DNA of 30,466 bases, from assembly GCA_003427395.1 (NCBI GenBank), contig BFEA01000026.1, positions 816,015 to 846,480 of the forward strand, given 5' to 3'. The stretch comes from Chara braunii. Taxonomy: Eukaryota; Streptophyta; Charophyceae; Charales; Characeae. Positions 1 through 9,560 of the stretch are shown here, piece by piece. The translations under genes were made by a program, and so were the position numbers. Below the pieces are notes generated by a model, which did not search any database, was not told the DNA's origin, and saw only the letters and a list, made by a program, of their open reading frames with translations. Every line of letters begins with the position of its first letter. The first letter of the stretch is position 1.

Positions 1-92
<92 letters not shown>
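1..92. repeat. (TC)n microsatellite at left edge
   Basis: Almost pure TC dinucleotides with one interruption near 81. The window starts inside the tract, so its true length is unknown. It mirrors the (GA)n tract at the right edge, which suggests that assembly stopped in microsatellites on both sides. Confidence 0.97.
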
Positions 93-434
93 CGACCTCC
101 ACCCACCCACCCATCCGAACACCAACCTCCTTGCCTGGTCGCCCGGCTGCAGCAATCTGCTCTGCAGCTGTATTCTGCTTCACAACCTTCTTGCCTGCTG
201 TTTGCCGCATTCCTCGTAGAAACTGCAGCATGCAGCCAATAATTTGGGATACGAAACCGGTTTGACTTTGTTGAGTGCTTCCCTGTCTGTAATCGGAGTC
301 CTCTGGCAGCCTGTGGCAGGTGGCGAGTGTGGCGTTGTTACTGTGTATGCAAGAGTGACAATGCTGATTTGGTCCTTCGGGACATCCGTTAAAATTGGAA
401 CGATACAGATGAGGGTAGATTAGCATGGCCCCTG

Positions 435-1259
435 GGGTCTGGTCCTACCTACGGCCGTTTGAGTTGAGAAACCTCAACGGTGTGACACCATTTACCACAT
501 TTTTTAAATCCGAAAAATGCATTTCAGATTTATTCGTAGCAGTTTTTATTCATTTTAAGAAAATGATGCGAAAATAGTGGTTTCTGTCGAGGATTCTGCG
601 TATCTTGAAGTACCATATGGGCCACGCTGCACTACTCTCGAAATGTGCAAAACGAGAGTGAATCTTCCCCTAGAATATGGAAAGATGCACTGCCATGATT
701 TTTGTCTTTTGTGCATGTCGAGAGTAGTTCAGCGAGGCCCCATGATGTGGAAACATGAGGTCGTCGAAGTGGGTCCAAAGAGCAATGAATATAGGCAAGA
801 ACACGGAAACATACATCGACTTTCTTTTTTCTTTTGTTTGTGCATGTGGTGAGCAACGGAGTGAGGCCTTATAGAGCCCACGCACGACAGTTACGGCTTT
901 CAGTGCACTGACGAAGTGCCTGACACAGTATACGAGAAACGGGGAACGGGCAGACGGCGACTAAAAATCCCAAAAATCGCAAAAATTATCATCGACCGTG
1001 TTGAGAAACCTACCCTCGACCGTGGAGGGTAGCTTTCTCAACTCCGTGGCGCTTGCCCATGCCGCCTTCCCTCCATTGCGGGAGTCCATTCGAAGTCCTT
1101 ATACAAAAAAAAAAAATCATTCAAATCACCCGGTAGGACATCAACATTTCGAAATACTTCCAACCGTGGGATCGCAGCCCTGTCGACGGCCGAACGTTGT
1201 CGCTCGTCGTAGAAAACTCCGCGTTGAGTTTTCTCAACAACACATTTGGGACCAGACCC
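435..1259. mobile_element. Non-autonomous TIR DNA transposon inserted in the U6 copy
   Basis: Ends are GGGTCTGGTCC (435-445) and its exact reverse complement GGACCAGACCC (1249-1259). A CTG target duplication flanks it at 432-434 and 1260-1262. Removing the element plus one CTG restores the conserved U6 order GCATGGCCCCTGCGC, so the boundaries are well defined. At 825 bp with no transposase-like reading frame it is non-autonomous. GTTGAG/CTCAAC mini-hairpins lie close to both ends (463-478 and 1223-1238), with a larger palindrome at 1000-1042. A 3-bp duplication and GGG ends recall PIF/Harbinger elements, but those usually duplicate TWA. The superfamily is therefore open. Confidence 0.88.
1000..1042. 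repeat. Internal 18-bp-stem palindrome of the TIR element
   Basis: GTTGAGAAACCTACCCTC (1000-1017) pairs with GAGGGTAGCTTTCTCAAC (1025-1042) with one mismatch around a 7-base loop. The outer GTTGAG/CTCAAC core is the same as in the small hairpins near each end of the transposon. TCGACCGTG occurs twice, at 992-1000 and 1016-1024. Confidence 0.85.
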
Positions 1260-1469
1260 CTGCGCTTTCAAGGATGACACGCATAAATCGAGAAATGGTC
1301 CATAATTAAAAAAAAAAAAAAAAAAAAAAAACAATGCTGATTTGATGTGAGAGCAACAAAGACCAGCCACAGCATGTCATTTTGCTGGGATGTGGAGAAA
1401 TGTATCACATCCTTTCCAGAGTCCTGACCAAGTAGTTCCACATGTTCTTACTCATCTGTGTTTTTGCAG

Positions 1470-1883
1470 GATTGGAGGAAGCATACGTGCCCCCTTTCTC
1501 CCGATTATTTGAGTGCTTGCCAACAACCGGAACCGTCAATGAATTGTTTCTTCAGTAATTGTTCAGACAGAAGACTGACGGTCCCCACGTATCTGAAGCT
1601 GGTTGAGTCTACCTGGATGCTGGTGAAAATCAACAGCACGACGCACATGCTTGTGGAGCTCATGCAATGCCAATTTGCGGTCAAAATATTCACAGACGTC
1701 AACAATAATTTCTGCCACAAGCTTCAAGTTCAAGCAAAGCTCCAGTGGATTGGATTGATAGTGCTATCGTCGTCGTCTATGCTTCTAGTTTTCCTCTGGC
1801 AATTGTATGTCCACCGCTGGAATAAGCGCATGAGGACGACAAGCAAGCCCATATACGACTCCCATGCACAAAGCTATGGATGA
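1470..1883 (+). CDS. Terminal exon of a plant-type multi-pass membrane protein
   Basis: After the acceptor at 1469 the frame stays open for 137 residues to TGA at 1881-1883. The peptide has regularly spaced cysteines, an N-x-S/T site in NSTT and another in NCS, and one strong hydrophobic segment (about exon residues 93-114, WIGLIVLSSSSMLLVFLWQL). A basic tail with HRWNKRMR follows. The pattern of short Cys-bearing ectodomain, final membrane span and basic cytosolic tail resembles the C-terminus of the Arabidopsis family of At2g12400/At2g25270/At1g80540, transmembrane proteins of unknown function. Motif similarity includes C-x-F near residue 69, F-x-D then C, and W-x-G-L before the span. This is from memory of the family, not a search. 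N-terminal exons are not found in the window. Confidence 0.62.
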   Translation, partial: DWRKHTCPLSPDYLSACQQPEPSMNCFFSNCSDRRLTVPTYLKLVESTWMLVKINSTTHMLVELMQCQFAVKIFTDVNNNFCHKLQVQAKLQWIGLIVLSSSSMLLVFLWQLYVHRWNKRMRTTSKPIYDSHAQSYG

Positions 1884-2462
1884 CCGATGAACGTGGGAGT
1901 GCGATAGCGACAAGCTGCGCGGTGTGATTGCAGGGCTCTCGCTTGAGCCGTTAGCGGTGGGACTTTGGTGCCACACAGCCTGGTTGTCACTGTGGCTGTA
2001 TTCCTTCTTTTCCCCTTTTGGGAATGCTTCAGGAAACCAGGGTTTCCTAAATAAGGATACACCAGGTTGTGCAGCTTTCTGCAGAAATTTGCTTCTTCTG
2101 TGGAGTTTGCCGTCCCTGTGCGGCGGTGTGATGGGCGTGGGAAGCACGGTCAGATTGCCAAACGGTGGTCTTTTTTCCGTGGGAAATATTGCTGCCTGAT
2201 ACTAGTACTGGGGTCTGATGGACCTGTGAAGCAGGCAGGTGCCTGATAGAGTGGCAGTCCTTGCGTCAAGTGTACCCACTTTTAGAATTTCTGCATTTTT
2301 GCCACAGGTACGCAGTCGAAGGCTTTTCCTCATGAATGGAACGGACCAACCCCGCCGAAAACCACAGGCGTACTAGGGTTTTTCTAATGACCCATCTTCT
2401 GTCTGCATTTGGAGTCTCAGCTACGTTGTGAGAATCCCAATGAGTATGCCCCAGGACGTCTG
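1884..2462. other. 3' flank of membrane-protein gene, no further gene seen
   Basis: Directly downstream of the stop codon. It presumably holds the 3' UTR, but no clear polyadenylation signal or further coding segment is recognisable. Short open frames on both strands have no family features. Confidence 0.4.
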
Positions 2463-2690
2463 GTGATCCTTGGGGAGATTTGCTTGTGCTATTTTCTGCA
2501 ATTTGAGCATAGCAGCTATCCCTAGCTTCTTTTCTTTCGTTTGACCTCTGCTTTGGAGTGAGGTTTCAGCTGATCCATGTAGGACTTATGCTGATCCTTG
2601 GCGAGATTTGCTTGTGCTTTTTTCTGCAATTTGAGCATAGCAGCCATCCCTAGCTTCTTTTCTTTCGTTGAGGTTTCGGCTGATTGCACT
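2463..2690. repeat. Tandem duplication, 128-bp period
   Basis: GATCCTTGG-GAGATTTGCTT begins at 2465 and again at 2593. Both copies continue through TTTTCTGCAATTTGAGCATA and TCCCTAGCTTCTTTTC with a few substitutions. The second copy is shortened near its 3' end. Confidence 0.9.
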
Positions 2691-2804
2691 TGGTGCGAGT
2701 AGTTGCAGATTTCTGTGTAAATACAGTCCGGCGTCTTCTGAGGTCGCCATCTTCTCAGCTTCCTCTACTTGGGATTGAGCCGGGCATGAGGCATCAGGCG
2801 GCGC

Positions 2805-3062
2805 ATGAGGCATCAGTCTGGGGCTTGTTACCTGACAGGCACTTGCACGCACGTAGCCAACCTTCAGTGAAAGGCATGGAAAAGCTCCCTGGAAAAGAAA
2901 GAGTACATTTTTATATCCATGTGAAAGAGCTAAGGGTTACTTCCCTCAGGGAGCAGACTCAGCTGGGAGGGTTATGAGGCATCAGTCTGGGGCTTGTTAC
3001 CTGACAGGCACTTGAAAGTAGCCAGCCTTCAGTCACAGGCATGGAAAAGAAAGAGCCAAGTG
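2805..3062. repeat. Tandem duplication, 169-bp period
   Basis: ATGAGGCATCAGTCTGGGGC occurs at 2805 and 2974. Both copies go on through TTGTTACCTGACAGGCACTTG and a related CCTTCAGT-CAGGCATGGAAAA segment. A shorter ATGAGGCATCAGGCGG copy sits at 2787. Confidence 0.88.
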
Positions 3063-3096
3063 TTTTGTGTCACAACCCAACTTCACAGGAATAGAG

Positions 3097-3266
3097 TATC
3101 GAAGATCATGTGTCCGGGGGTTCACGGGTGGATGGAGAGGAGAATCATCACCGTTCATTTTCGTTAGCCGTCAGATTGCCATATCGAAGATTGTGTTTCC
3201 GGGGGTCCTAATGTGGGTGGAGAGGAGAATCATAAGCATTCATTTTCATTCGCTGTCAGAGTCATA
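3097..3266. repeat. Tandem duplication, 85-bp period
   Basis: Two adjacent copies start TATCGAAGAT at 3097 and 3182. They share TGTCCGGGGGT/TTTCCGGGGGT, GGAGAGGAGAATCAT and TTCATTTTC segments, with moderate divergence. Confidence 0.87.
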
Positions 3267-3489
3267 ACCCCTCGAAGGGAGTATTACCTGTTGTTACCTC
3301 AATGTTAAACAGCCTCTGACACAAATACATATGGACCCGCGTGGCGCACTGATTCAGCCGCGGAATTAGTGGCCTGAGAACGTGGAGGTTGGATTAACGG
3401 TCTTTAGGTAGGTACAAAAAAGGTGGCGTGGGTCTGCTGCTGTGTGCATGTGGCAGGCATGTAAGGGGGTGTCACAGTTTCACATGAAG

Positions 3490-3860
3490 GGGAGGGTGTG
3501 AAGACAGGGGCCAGCAGGAAGGGGACAGGAGACGAGGGGGCAGAAGCAGGAGGGGTTAAGAGGGGAGGGGGCAGATGTGGGAAGGTAACTGGAGAGAGGA
3601 AGAGTGATTTGTCGCTGGGCAATCCACTGCAGTGGCTGGTCAGGCAATCACAGATCTGTTGGAGCAAGAAAGTGACTCCGGGGAGACACTCAGGGGCGAG
3701 CACGAAGGGGACAGGAGAGAGGAGGGGGTGGATGCGGGAAGGAGGAAAAGGAGGGAGGAAAAGTGCTCACGCTGCAATGGCTGGTCAGGCAATCACAACT
3801 CTGGTGGAGCAAGCCACGGGCAGGGCAGGGAGACTGCGTAGCATCCAGGCAAGCAGTGCA
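3490..3860. repeat. Purine-rich tandem duplication
   Basis: GGCTGGTCAGGCAATCACA occurs at 3634 and 3779, each followed by a related TCTGTTGGAGCAAG/TCTGGTGGAGCAAG. Upstream of each is GAAGGGGACAGGAGA in purine-rich sequence. The period is about 185 bp at the left side and 145 bp at the right, so one copy has an internal deletion of about 40 bp. Confidence 0.82.
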
Positions 3861-5268
3861 ACTGTCGCTACGGCGGGATCTTCGATCTGCAGGCGACTTT
3901 GGACATGAATGTCTGTGAAATGAAGACGACTCCCATAAGTATTGTGAGGCTCGTTCCTTGATCGAGTGACAGGACATTATTGAAGGTATCAAACATTTCT
4001 AAGCAGATGCAAGAGTGCACGACCTTGCATGACCTTGCCCAGAAAATTGAACAGGGCTAGGAGCAGCATTGGCTGCAGGGGTGGGGAGGTCTATGGTCCG
4101 CTGTGTGCCGGATTCGGGTCGAAGTTACTGCCTTTGTTGACTGGGGTTTCCATTCGAAGCTTATGTCACTTCTCCTTCTCACCTTTTCACTTTTCAGCAC
4201 TGGGCAGGCGTCAAACTCTATACATCGTGGTATCACTTGGCAGAGGCCTGTGTTTTTAATGAACAGTAGGAAAACCCTGTTAAGCATATGCTTTTCTGTT
4301 TTTGCAAAGAAAAGCACTCCTCCCGAAGTTACGTGTGGTACTGGAGATTCTGACTTTTTGCGGTGAGGCTCGGCGGATGGAGAAGGGGGGAGGGTGCAGA
4401 GGGGCGTGTGTACTGAAATGTTCACACCGTGCCGTTAAACGAGAGAGTGCACCCCTGGGGGGGGGCACACAGCGGGTGTCGATGAGAATGAACATCTTGC
4501 CGATCTCGGCGGTGTAAAGCTTAATTCAGGGTGGTACACGTTTTGCAGGATCTGACTTCCCAGTATGCAGCTCTCTAACCCGGGCTACTCGGGATATCGA
4601 GGGCTCAAAATGGCCACATGGTCGGATGGTCAATGGGGATTATCGATTGGTGAGGGTTTTCTGTCTTTTTCTGCAAATCTGTCTTGGATACGCTGGATGG
4701 GCGTGTGTTCTATTTCTGCCGATTCGCTCGACGTTCTGGTTTGGATGTGTGCGTCTACAGCATGACACAGTCTCAATGCCCGCCTAGGAGTTCTAGCCGT
4801 GCGGCTGTGTGTCTCACACACATTGCAGGTGAATCTATCATGGGATGGAATGATTGACGAATGACTCCAGCCATCAGTAATGAAAATGCGATCTTAATGT
4901 CAACAGCTGGTGGGGGAAAGCAGCTTGTAGCAGACACTGCTGGAGAGCTCGAATGACATTTCCGTCAACTTTACGTCTGTTACCAGGCCACAACAAAGGA
5001 GCGGTAATTGAAAGGAAAGGAGAGTTGGACAGAGAGGAAGAGATTTGAGTGAGTGTGTGTGTGCGTTTACAGAACGTCAAGAGGCGTACAGTTCGCAGCA
5101 GCGAGGGAGTTGGGAGGAGTGGAATGTGCTGAGGATGCTTTTAAAGCCCCAATGCCCTAAAATAGAAAATGGCTTTAAATTCTGCTCTAACATCCACGCA
5201 CGCCTCAGGCATCTTTTCAAGATGGAAAATGAAGTTTAAAAGGGGATATTAAGCAGGGAGGAGAGCCA
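3861..5268. other. No recognisable gene
   Basis: Short open frames on both strands lack family features. A few T-rich stretches ending in CAG (for example near 4200 and 4545) could be splice acceptors, but no convincing exon pair follows. A G run lies at 4458-4465. Confidence 0.4.
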
Positions 5269-5364
5269 GCAGGAGTTTGCACAGGCGAGGTGGAAAGCTA
5301 GCAGGAGCCTGTACACGCGAGGTGGAAAGCCTGCAGGGGCCTGCACAGGCCAGGTGGAAAATGA
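5269..5364. repeat. Three tandem 32-bp units
   Basis: Units start at 5269, 5301 and 5333. Each has the form GCAGG-GCCTG-ACA-GC followed by AGGTGGAAA, with a few substitutions per unit. Confidence 0.9.
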
Positions 5365-5869
5365 AGCGTTTCATGGAGAGGGTAACTGTCTTTTAGTATG
5401 AAATATGAAAGTTTCTCAGGGGCGAGTAGAGGAATCTCGGAATCTCGTGGAGGTTATAATGCCGCTATATATATGTCAGCGGTGGAGAAATGACGTTTGA
5501 GGAGGCAGCCGAGCTGCCTGAAGGCCCGATATCATTCCTGCCAAGGTGCATATCCCTCGAGAATGATAATGAGAAGGTCGACAGAGCCGCCGTATTAGGG
5601 GAACTGAAGGGCGGCAGTCACGAATCGATGGCAGAGAGCGCGGCCTCTCCACAACTGGATTTCTATAGACATATAGAGATTGTCATATGTGTAATGATGA
5701 AAGGGTGAACTTTGTGAGAGAAATGCAAGATAGATAGGGGTTTTCCTTAGCGATGAGTTGGTAAACGAGTCTGTCGATATGAACTCTTGGGAGTCATCAG
5801 CCTTTTTTCGTCTTTTTTCTTCATTTTTCTTCTTTTCTGTGGGAGTTATCAGCCTGTTATTCCCGTTGT
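5365..5869. other. No recognisable gene
   Basis: Unique-looking sequence with short open frames only. The 72-codon frame at 5490-5708 begins MTFEEAAELPEG, but it has no recognisable domain or splice context. Confidence 0.35.
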
Positions 5870-6480
5870 ACCTTATTTTCAAAGTGATGTGGAATTCCCA
5901 AGTAATCCTCGGCAAATGCTGTTTATATTTTTTGTGTACCGCTTCTGCACAGCATTTTCCTCCGATATTTTCCTACCATTTTTTCTTTAGGTTTTTGAAC
6001 TCTTTTTGTTCTGGATTGTGTGGTGGAGATTGTCCGGGAGCCGGAGGATCCCGGGAGCTGGCCCAGCTCGGCCATCCAGTTCGTAAGAGGCGGGCAGCGG
6101 GGCAGGCGGGGCCCACACCCTGCCGCGGGTTCATTGAGGAGGGGGGAGGATAGGGAGGTTTCTTAGCTTTTTTTGACTTTTTTTTGTTTCATTTCATTTC
6201 TATGGTAGATGTAGTGTGAAATTCCAAAGCGATCCTTCCTCGGCCAGAGTTGTTTATAACTTTGTGTTACACGGCTGCAGACTCCGCACAGCATTTTCTT
6301 TCGATAGTATCATACAATTTTATTTTATTTTTCAAAGTTTTTTTAACCTTTTGGTGTTCATTGTGTAGTGGGGTTGTTTGGGCGCTGCCGCTGGATCTTG
6401 CCCTGTCGGTGCCCTGGCTGGGCCATTTAGTTACTAGTCAAAGGTGGGCAGCGGCAGTCCGGGGACCCATGGAAAAAGCT
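5870..6480. repeat. Diverged tandem duplication of about 330 bp
   Basis: Two T-rich copies share, in order, GATGTGGAATTCC/GTGTGAAATTCC, TGTTTATA followed by TTTGTGT, GCACAGCATTTTC, a T-rich tract, TTCTGGATTGTGTGGTGG/TTCATTGTGTAGTGGGG, and GGCCAT...GGGCAGCGG. Divergence is considerable, so the duplication is old. Confidence 0.72.
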
Positions 6481-7097
6481 GAGGTTGGACCCTCAGCTTT
6501 TTTCATATGTTCCCACAGACCCTTATATCATGATATGTGACATGATGAGCACATAAGAATTTTCTTACATCGTGTAGAGAATACTTAACCGGAATTTTTC
6601 TTAACAGTAGTGCCAACTGTTCCGTCACCTAGAAAATACTTAACCGGAATTTTATGCAGCAGCTTTTCTTTTGAAATCTCAGCTTCTCTGTCACCTACCA
6701 ATTAGTGTAGAGAATCTAGAGATAGGAAACCAACAGTAGGGAAGCTGCCTGACAGGAATTTTCTGATGAGCGGGGAGCTAGGACTTCTGAAGCATAGGGG
6801 TACAAAAGAGGTGAATTCAAATGACGTTAAAAACCCTCCGAACCATAGGGGTATAGAATAGGGGTTGAATCCAGATGACGTTGAAACTTGAAAGTGGGAA
6901 GTGGAAAGTGGAAAGTTCTTTCGGGGTGGCATTTGAATGACAAATTATGACATTATATTTGAAAGTAGGATGGTTTTCCGTAAATCCTACGGGGTAGTTG
7001 AACCATCGGCACAAAATAGGATGGCAGCCAAGCACAGGCCGTCGCGAGTATATGCATGACATTATACTTGAAATTGGGAAGTCAGTAGTTGAGCACA
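6481..7097. other. No gene; short local repeats
   Basis: AATACTTAACCGGAATTTT occurs twice, at 6580 and 6635, in a small duplication. Near 6815-6885, CATAGGGGTA and ATGACGTT also occur twice. No coding signal is seen. Confidence 0.5.
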
Positions 7098-7328
7098 GGC
7101 CATGGCGAGTGTATGTGCGTGCTTGGCACTCTGTTGGCCGCGTAATCGTGGTGCTGCAATATAGGCAGTGCATCAGCTCAGAGACATCCTGCTGAGGTAC
7201 ACATTTCTCGGGCCATGGCGAGTATATGTGTGTGCTTGACACTCTGTTGGCCGCGTAATCGTGGTGCTGCTATATAGGCAGTGCATCAGCTCAGAGACGT
7301 CCTGCTAAGAAGATACACATTTCTCGTT
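7098..7328. repeat. Tandem duplication, 113-bp period
   Basis: GGCCATGGCGAGT starts at 7098 and 7211. Both copies contain ACTCTGTTGGCCGCGTAATC, GTGGTGCTGC-ATATAGGCAG and CAGCTCAGAGAC, and end in ACACATTTCTCG. The copies are nearly identical, so the duplication is young. Confidence 0.94.
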
Positions 7329-7581
7329 CTTTTGTTGACGGGTATTTTGATGAGATATCGTTCTTTTCCCGTGTTTGCGACCACTTGAACAAGTTCCCCT
7401 CGCCCTCTTTTTCTAGTTCCAAGCCTTCTGTTTTCTTTGTCCTTAGAGAGCTTGGCATCAGTCATATCTCAGTTATATTTCCTATGGGATCGAGTGAGTC
7501 TCGTGGATGCAAGTGAGTCTCATGGATGCATGTTTGGCAGGAGAGAGTGTCGCCTGCAATAGGTGAGTCTCATGTCTGCAC

Positions 7582-7582
<1 letters not shown>

Positions 7583-7622
<40 letters not shown>
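7583..7622. repeat. (GA)n microsatellite
   Basis: About 20 AG dinucleotides. It follows short repeats of GTGAGTCTCATGGATGCA-like sequence (7493-7580). Confidence 0.95.
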
Positions 7623-7629
<7 letters not shown>

Positions 7630-8690
7630 CTCCCATGGAGCTGGTATCAAACCCGATCAGATCAAATACTACACTTGCTCGCAGCTACAAGGCTGAGATA
7701 TGTGTACTGTCTTTCCTACTTGTTTGTCCTGTCTTTTGTTTCCCCCCAACGTTAGGTGTCTTAGCATGAAAAAAAAAATCATTTGCTAAAAGGGGTGAAG
7801 GGTCTGGGAGGTGTATGTTGGATTATTTGACAGGCCATTGGCCGCACACAACATTTGGTCGCGCACAACATTTTGTAATGCATTTGTCAAGCTGCAGTGC
7901 ATGTTCCATTATGATGCAGGAAGCAGTTTACTTGCATTCACTACTCCATGCATCATGTCACACCAGATTGTTGGCTGTATGAATCTAGGCTACCAGAGTG
8001 GCCCGGGGTCACTTGCCCGCCCAAGCCAAAAACAATTAAAAAAATAAAAATAAAGAAAAGTATTTTTAAATTTTATATTTTTCGATGTGACCGTGACGCA
8101 AAAGTTGTTCAGTTTATTTTTCTTCATAACATCGTTTTTTTCCGGATTTTTTTGATTATTTTTATTTTTTTTGCTGGCTGGCCACCGGGACCCGGACGCC
8201 CCGGCTGGTAGCCTAGGTATGAATGCTTTATTTTTTTTTTTTACTTTATTTTTTTCCCTTGAGTGGAATTCAGGCCATGGTGCCAAATTCGTTCGGGCTC
8301 CAGGGACCATAGCTCCATTCATTCAAAAACATGAGGCAACTGTCAGGTTGCGGTTACCCTCAGGCGCATTAGCATTCGCGTTAGCATCTATAAATACTCA
8401 ATATCGAGCTACCATTGGTATTGTTTCAAATGAGAATCATGATAAGTGTAATTTTAGGAAAGCAGGGAAAGTAGGTGGTTAGGAAGACGACCCGTGGTGT
8501 TGCTATGAATCCTGTAGACCATCCTCGTGGAGGAGGAGAAGGACGTATAAAAGGACGCCGAAGGTGCACACTAAATAGTAAAATGCCAAATAGAACGAAT
8601 TCATTCTTCTTTGTCCAGACTATACCAGAAATCTTGGGTTTATGAAAACGCACGAAGTGATTACTTCGAAAAACAAGTGATGAAGTGTTT
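7623..8690. other. No recognisable gene; AT-rich patch
   Basis: Contains A/T-rich sequence at about 8035-8170 and a GC-rich patch at 8176-8215. Parts of 7872-7985 recur in diverged form at 9547-9585 and 9738-9785. No coding feature is supported. Confidence 0.4.
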
Positions 8691-8691
8691 G

Positions 8692-8850
8692 TTTTTTAGT
8701 GCCTTTCCTTGGATCACTTGGGCACTATTCAATTTGAGTTTTTGACGTAGTGCCCCCATGGCGGAGTGTTGTTTTCTGCTGCCTTTCTTTTGATCACTTG
8801 GGCACTATTCAATTTGAGTTTTTGACTTAGTGCGGCCATGGCGGAATATT
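8692..8850. repeat. Tandem duplication, 80-bp period
   Basis: GCCTTTC-TT-GATCACTTGG starts at 8701 and 8781. Both copies continue with GCACTATTCAATTTGAG, TTTTTGAC-TAGTGC and CCATGGCGGA. The second copy runs straight into the AT-rich organelle-like segment. Confidence 0.92.
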
Positions 8851-9560
8851 GTATGATATATTGAATACAAGAGATTATACTGGACTTTATACAAAAGATC
8901 CTTGGCTTGCTAGTTGTCTCTCACTTTGCCTGCTTTCATTAGCAGGTATTCTGCCGTTAACAGGCTTTTTTGGCAAAATTTTTCTATTTTCGTCTGCATG
9001 GCAAATGTACTTTAAATACAGCCATTCATTTGATAGATTTTTATCATCAATTTTCTCGCCTGGTGGTATTAAAATTTTATCTTTTTGCAATGCAATTTGT
9101 TTGTCCTTGATAAAATAGAGCGAGCCAGAAGTATATTATATTGAATTTACTTCTATCTTGTTGATTAATTTAAATGAACCATATCTAGATATCTAGGTAT
9201 CGAACAGTAACGGCTGTTCCCAAACTCGTTGACAAAAAGATACATAGAGATCATCAGATTTTTTGTAAAGAGAAAATTCTTCCTTAATAGTTTGATATAT
9301 TGAATACGACGCAGCTTGGTACGATTGTGTACACAACTGTAATAACTACAAAAATCTTGCAGAATCTGATTGAATTTTTGAAGTCTTTGCAATATCCAAG
9401 TGCACCCAGGCCAATTTGGCATGTGGTTTACCCGCTTGATCACAAAATTCAGATCTACTCAGGTTTTTCATTATATGCATTTATATCAGAGATAGGTGCT
9501 TCCATTGCAATATTGGTTTTTCTAAGACTGATAAGTGTAGACAAGAATGTCACGCCAAAT
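8851..9560. other. AT-rich organelle-like insert
   Basis: Base composition changes abruptly to strongly AT-rich compared with both flanks. It contains the ndhB-like fragment, while the rest was not assigned to any gene. TATTGAAT(A/T) recurs at about 8859, 9138 and 9296, so several small pieces may have been joined. Interpretation: nuclear-integrated plastid-derived DNA, possibly a mosaic. Confidence 0.5.
8867..9004 (+). pseudogene. ndhB: ndhB-like fragment (plastid NADH dehydrogenase-like subunit 2)
   Basis: About 46 residues read [20 protein letters not shown], then [20 protein letters not shown] and FSSAWQ. In plastid NdhB, a membrane subunit of the photosynthetic NDH complex, the matching stretch is a conserved TKDP motif, a hydrophobic span, then LAGFFGK and an aromatic W-Q. 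Similarity stops after W-Q at 9004 and the frame ends at 9118. NdhB is about 500 residues, so under a tenth is present and it cannot function. The KDP-to-FFGK pattern fits plastid ndhB better than mitochondrial nad2. Identification is from recalled family features. Confidence 0.65.

Larger units (their letters stand above)
358..1344 (+). pseudogene. U6: U6 snRNA retropseudogene with poly(A) tail, split by a DNA transposon
   Basis: U6 is the catalytic-core RNA of the spliceosome. The 5' half (372-434) begins GTCCTTCGGGACATCC and runs through AAAATTGGAACGATACAG and TTAGCATGGCCCCTG. The 3' half (1260-1307) continues from CTGCGC through AAGGATGACACGC and ATAAATCGAGAAATGGTCC. A run of about 24 A follows at 1308-1331. 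The whole is flanked by a perfect 14-bp direct repeat, ACAATGCTGATTTG, at 358-371 and 1331-1344. A target duplication plus poly(A) is the mark of LINE-type retroposition of U6 RNA. Divergence includes an indel after ACGATACAG and a TTTC insertion near 1266. The copy is not expected to function: it is interrupted by 825 bp, and its normal U6 promoter would not have been carried along. Confidence 0.93.
93..1469 (+). other. Probable intron upstream of the membrane-protein terminal exon
   Basis: No open coding segment is recognisable here, and the interval ends in a good splice acceptor: a T-rich stretch followed by ttttgcag at 1462-1469. Most of it (358-1344) is one nested mobile insertion, described separately. 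The remaining host DNA is 93-357 and 1345-1469. Calling it an intron rests on the exon that follows. The donor site and upstream exons are not identified and may lie beyond the window. Confidence 0.45.

Noticed and set aside
577-852. 91-codon frame inside the TIR transposon as a transposase
   Set aside because: Too short, with no catalytic DDE pattern. Its basic and cysteine residues are not arranged like a known family.
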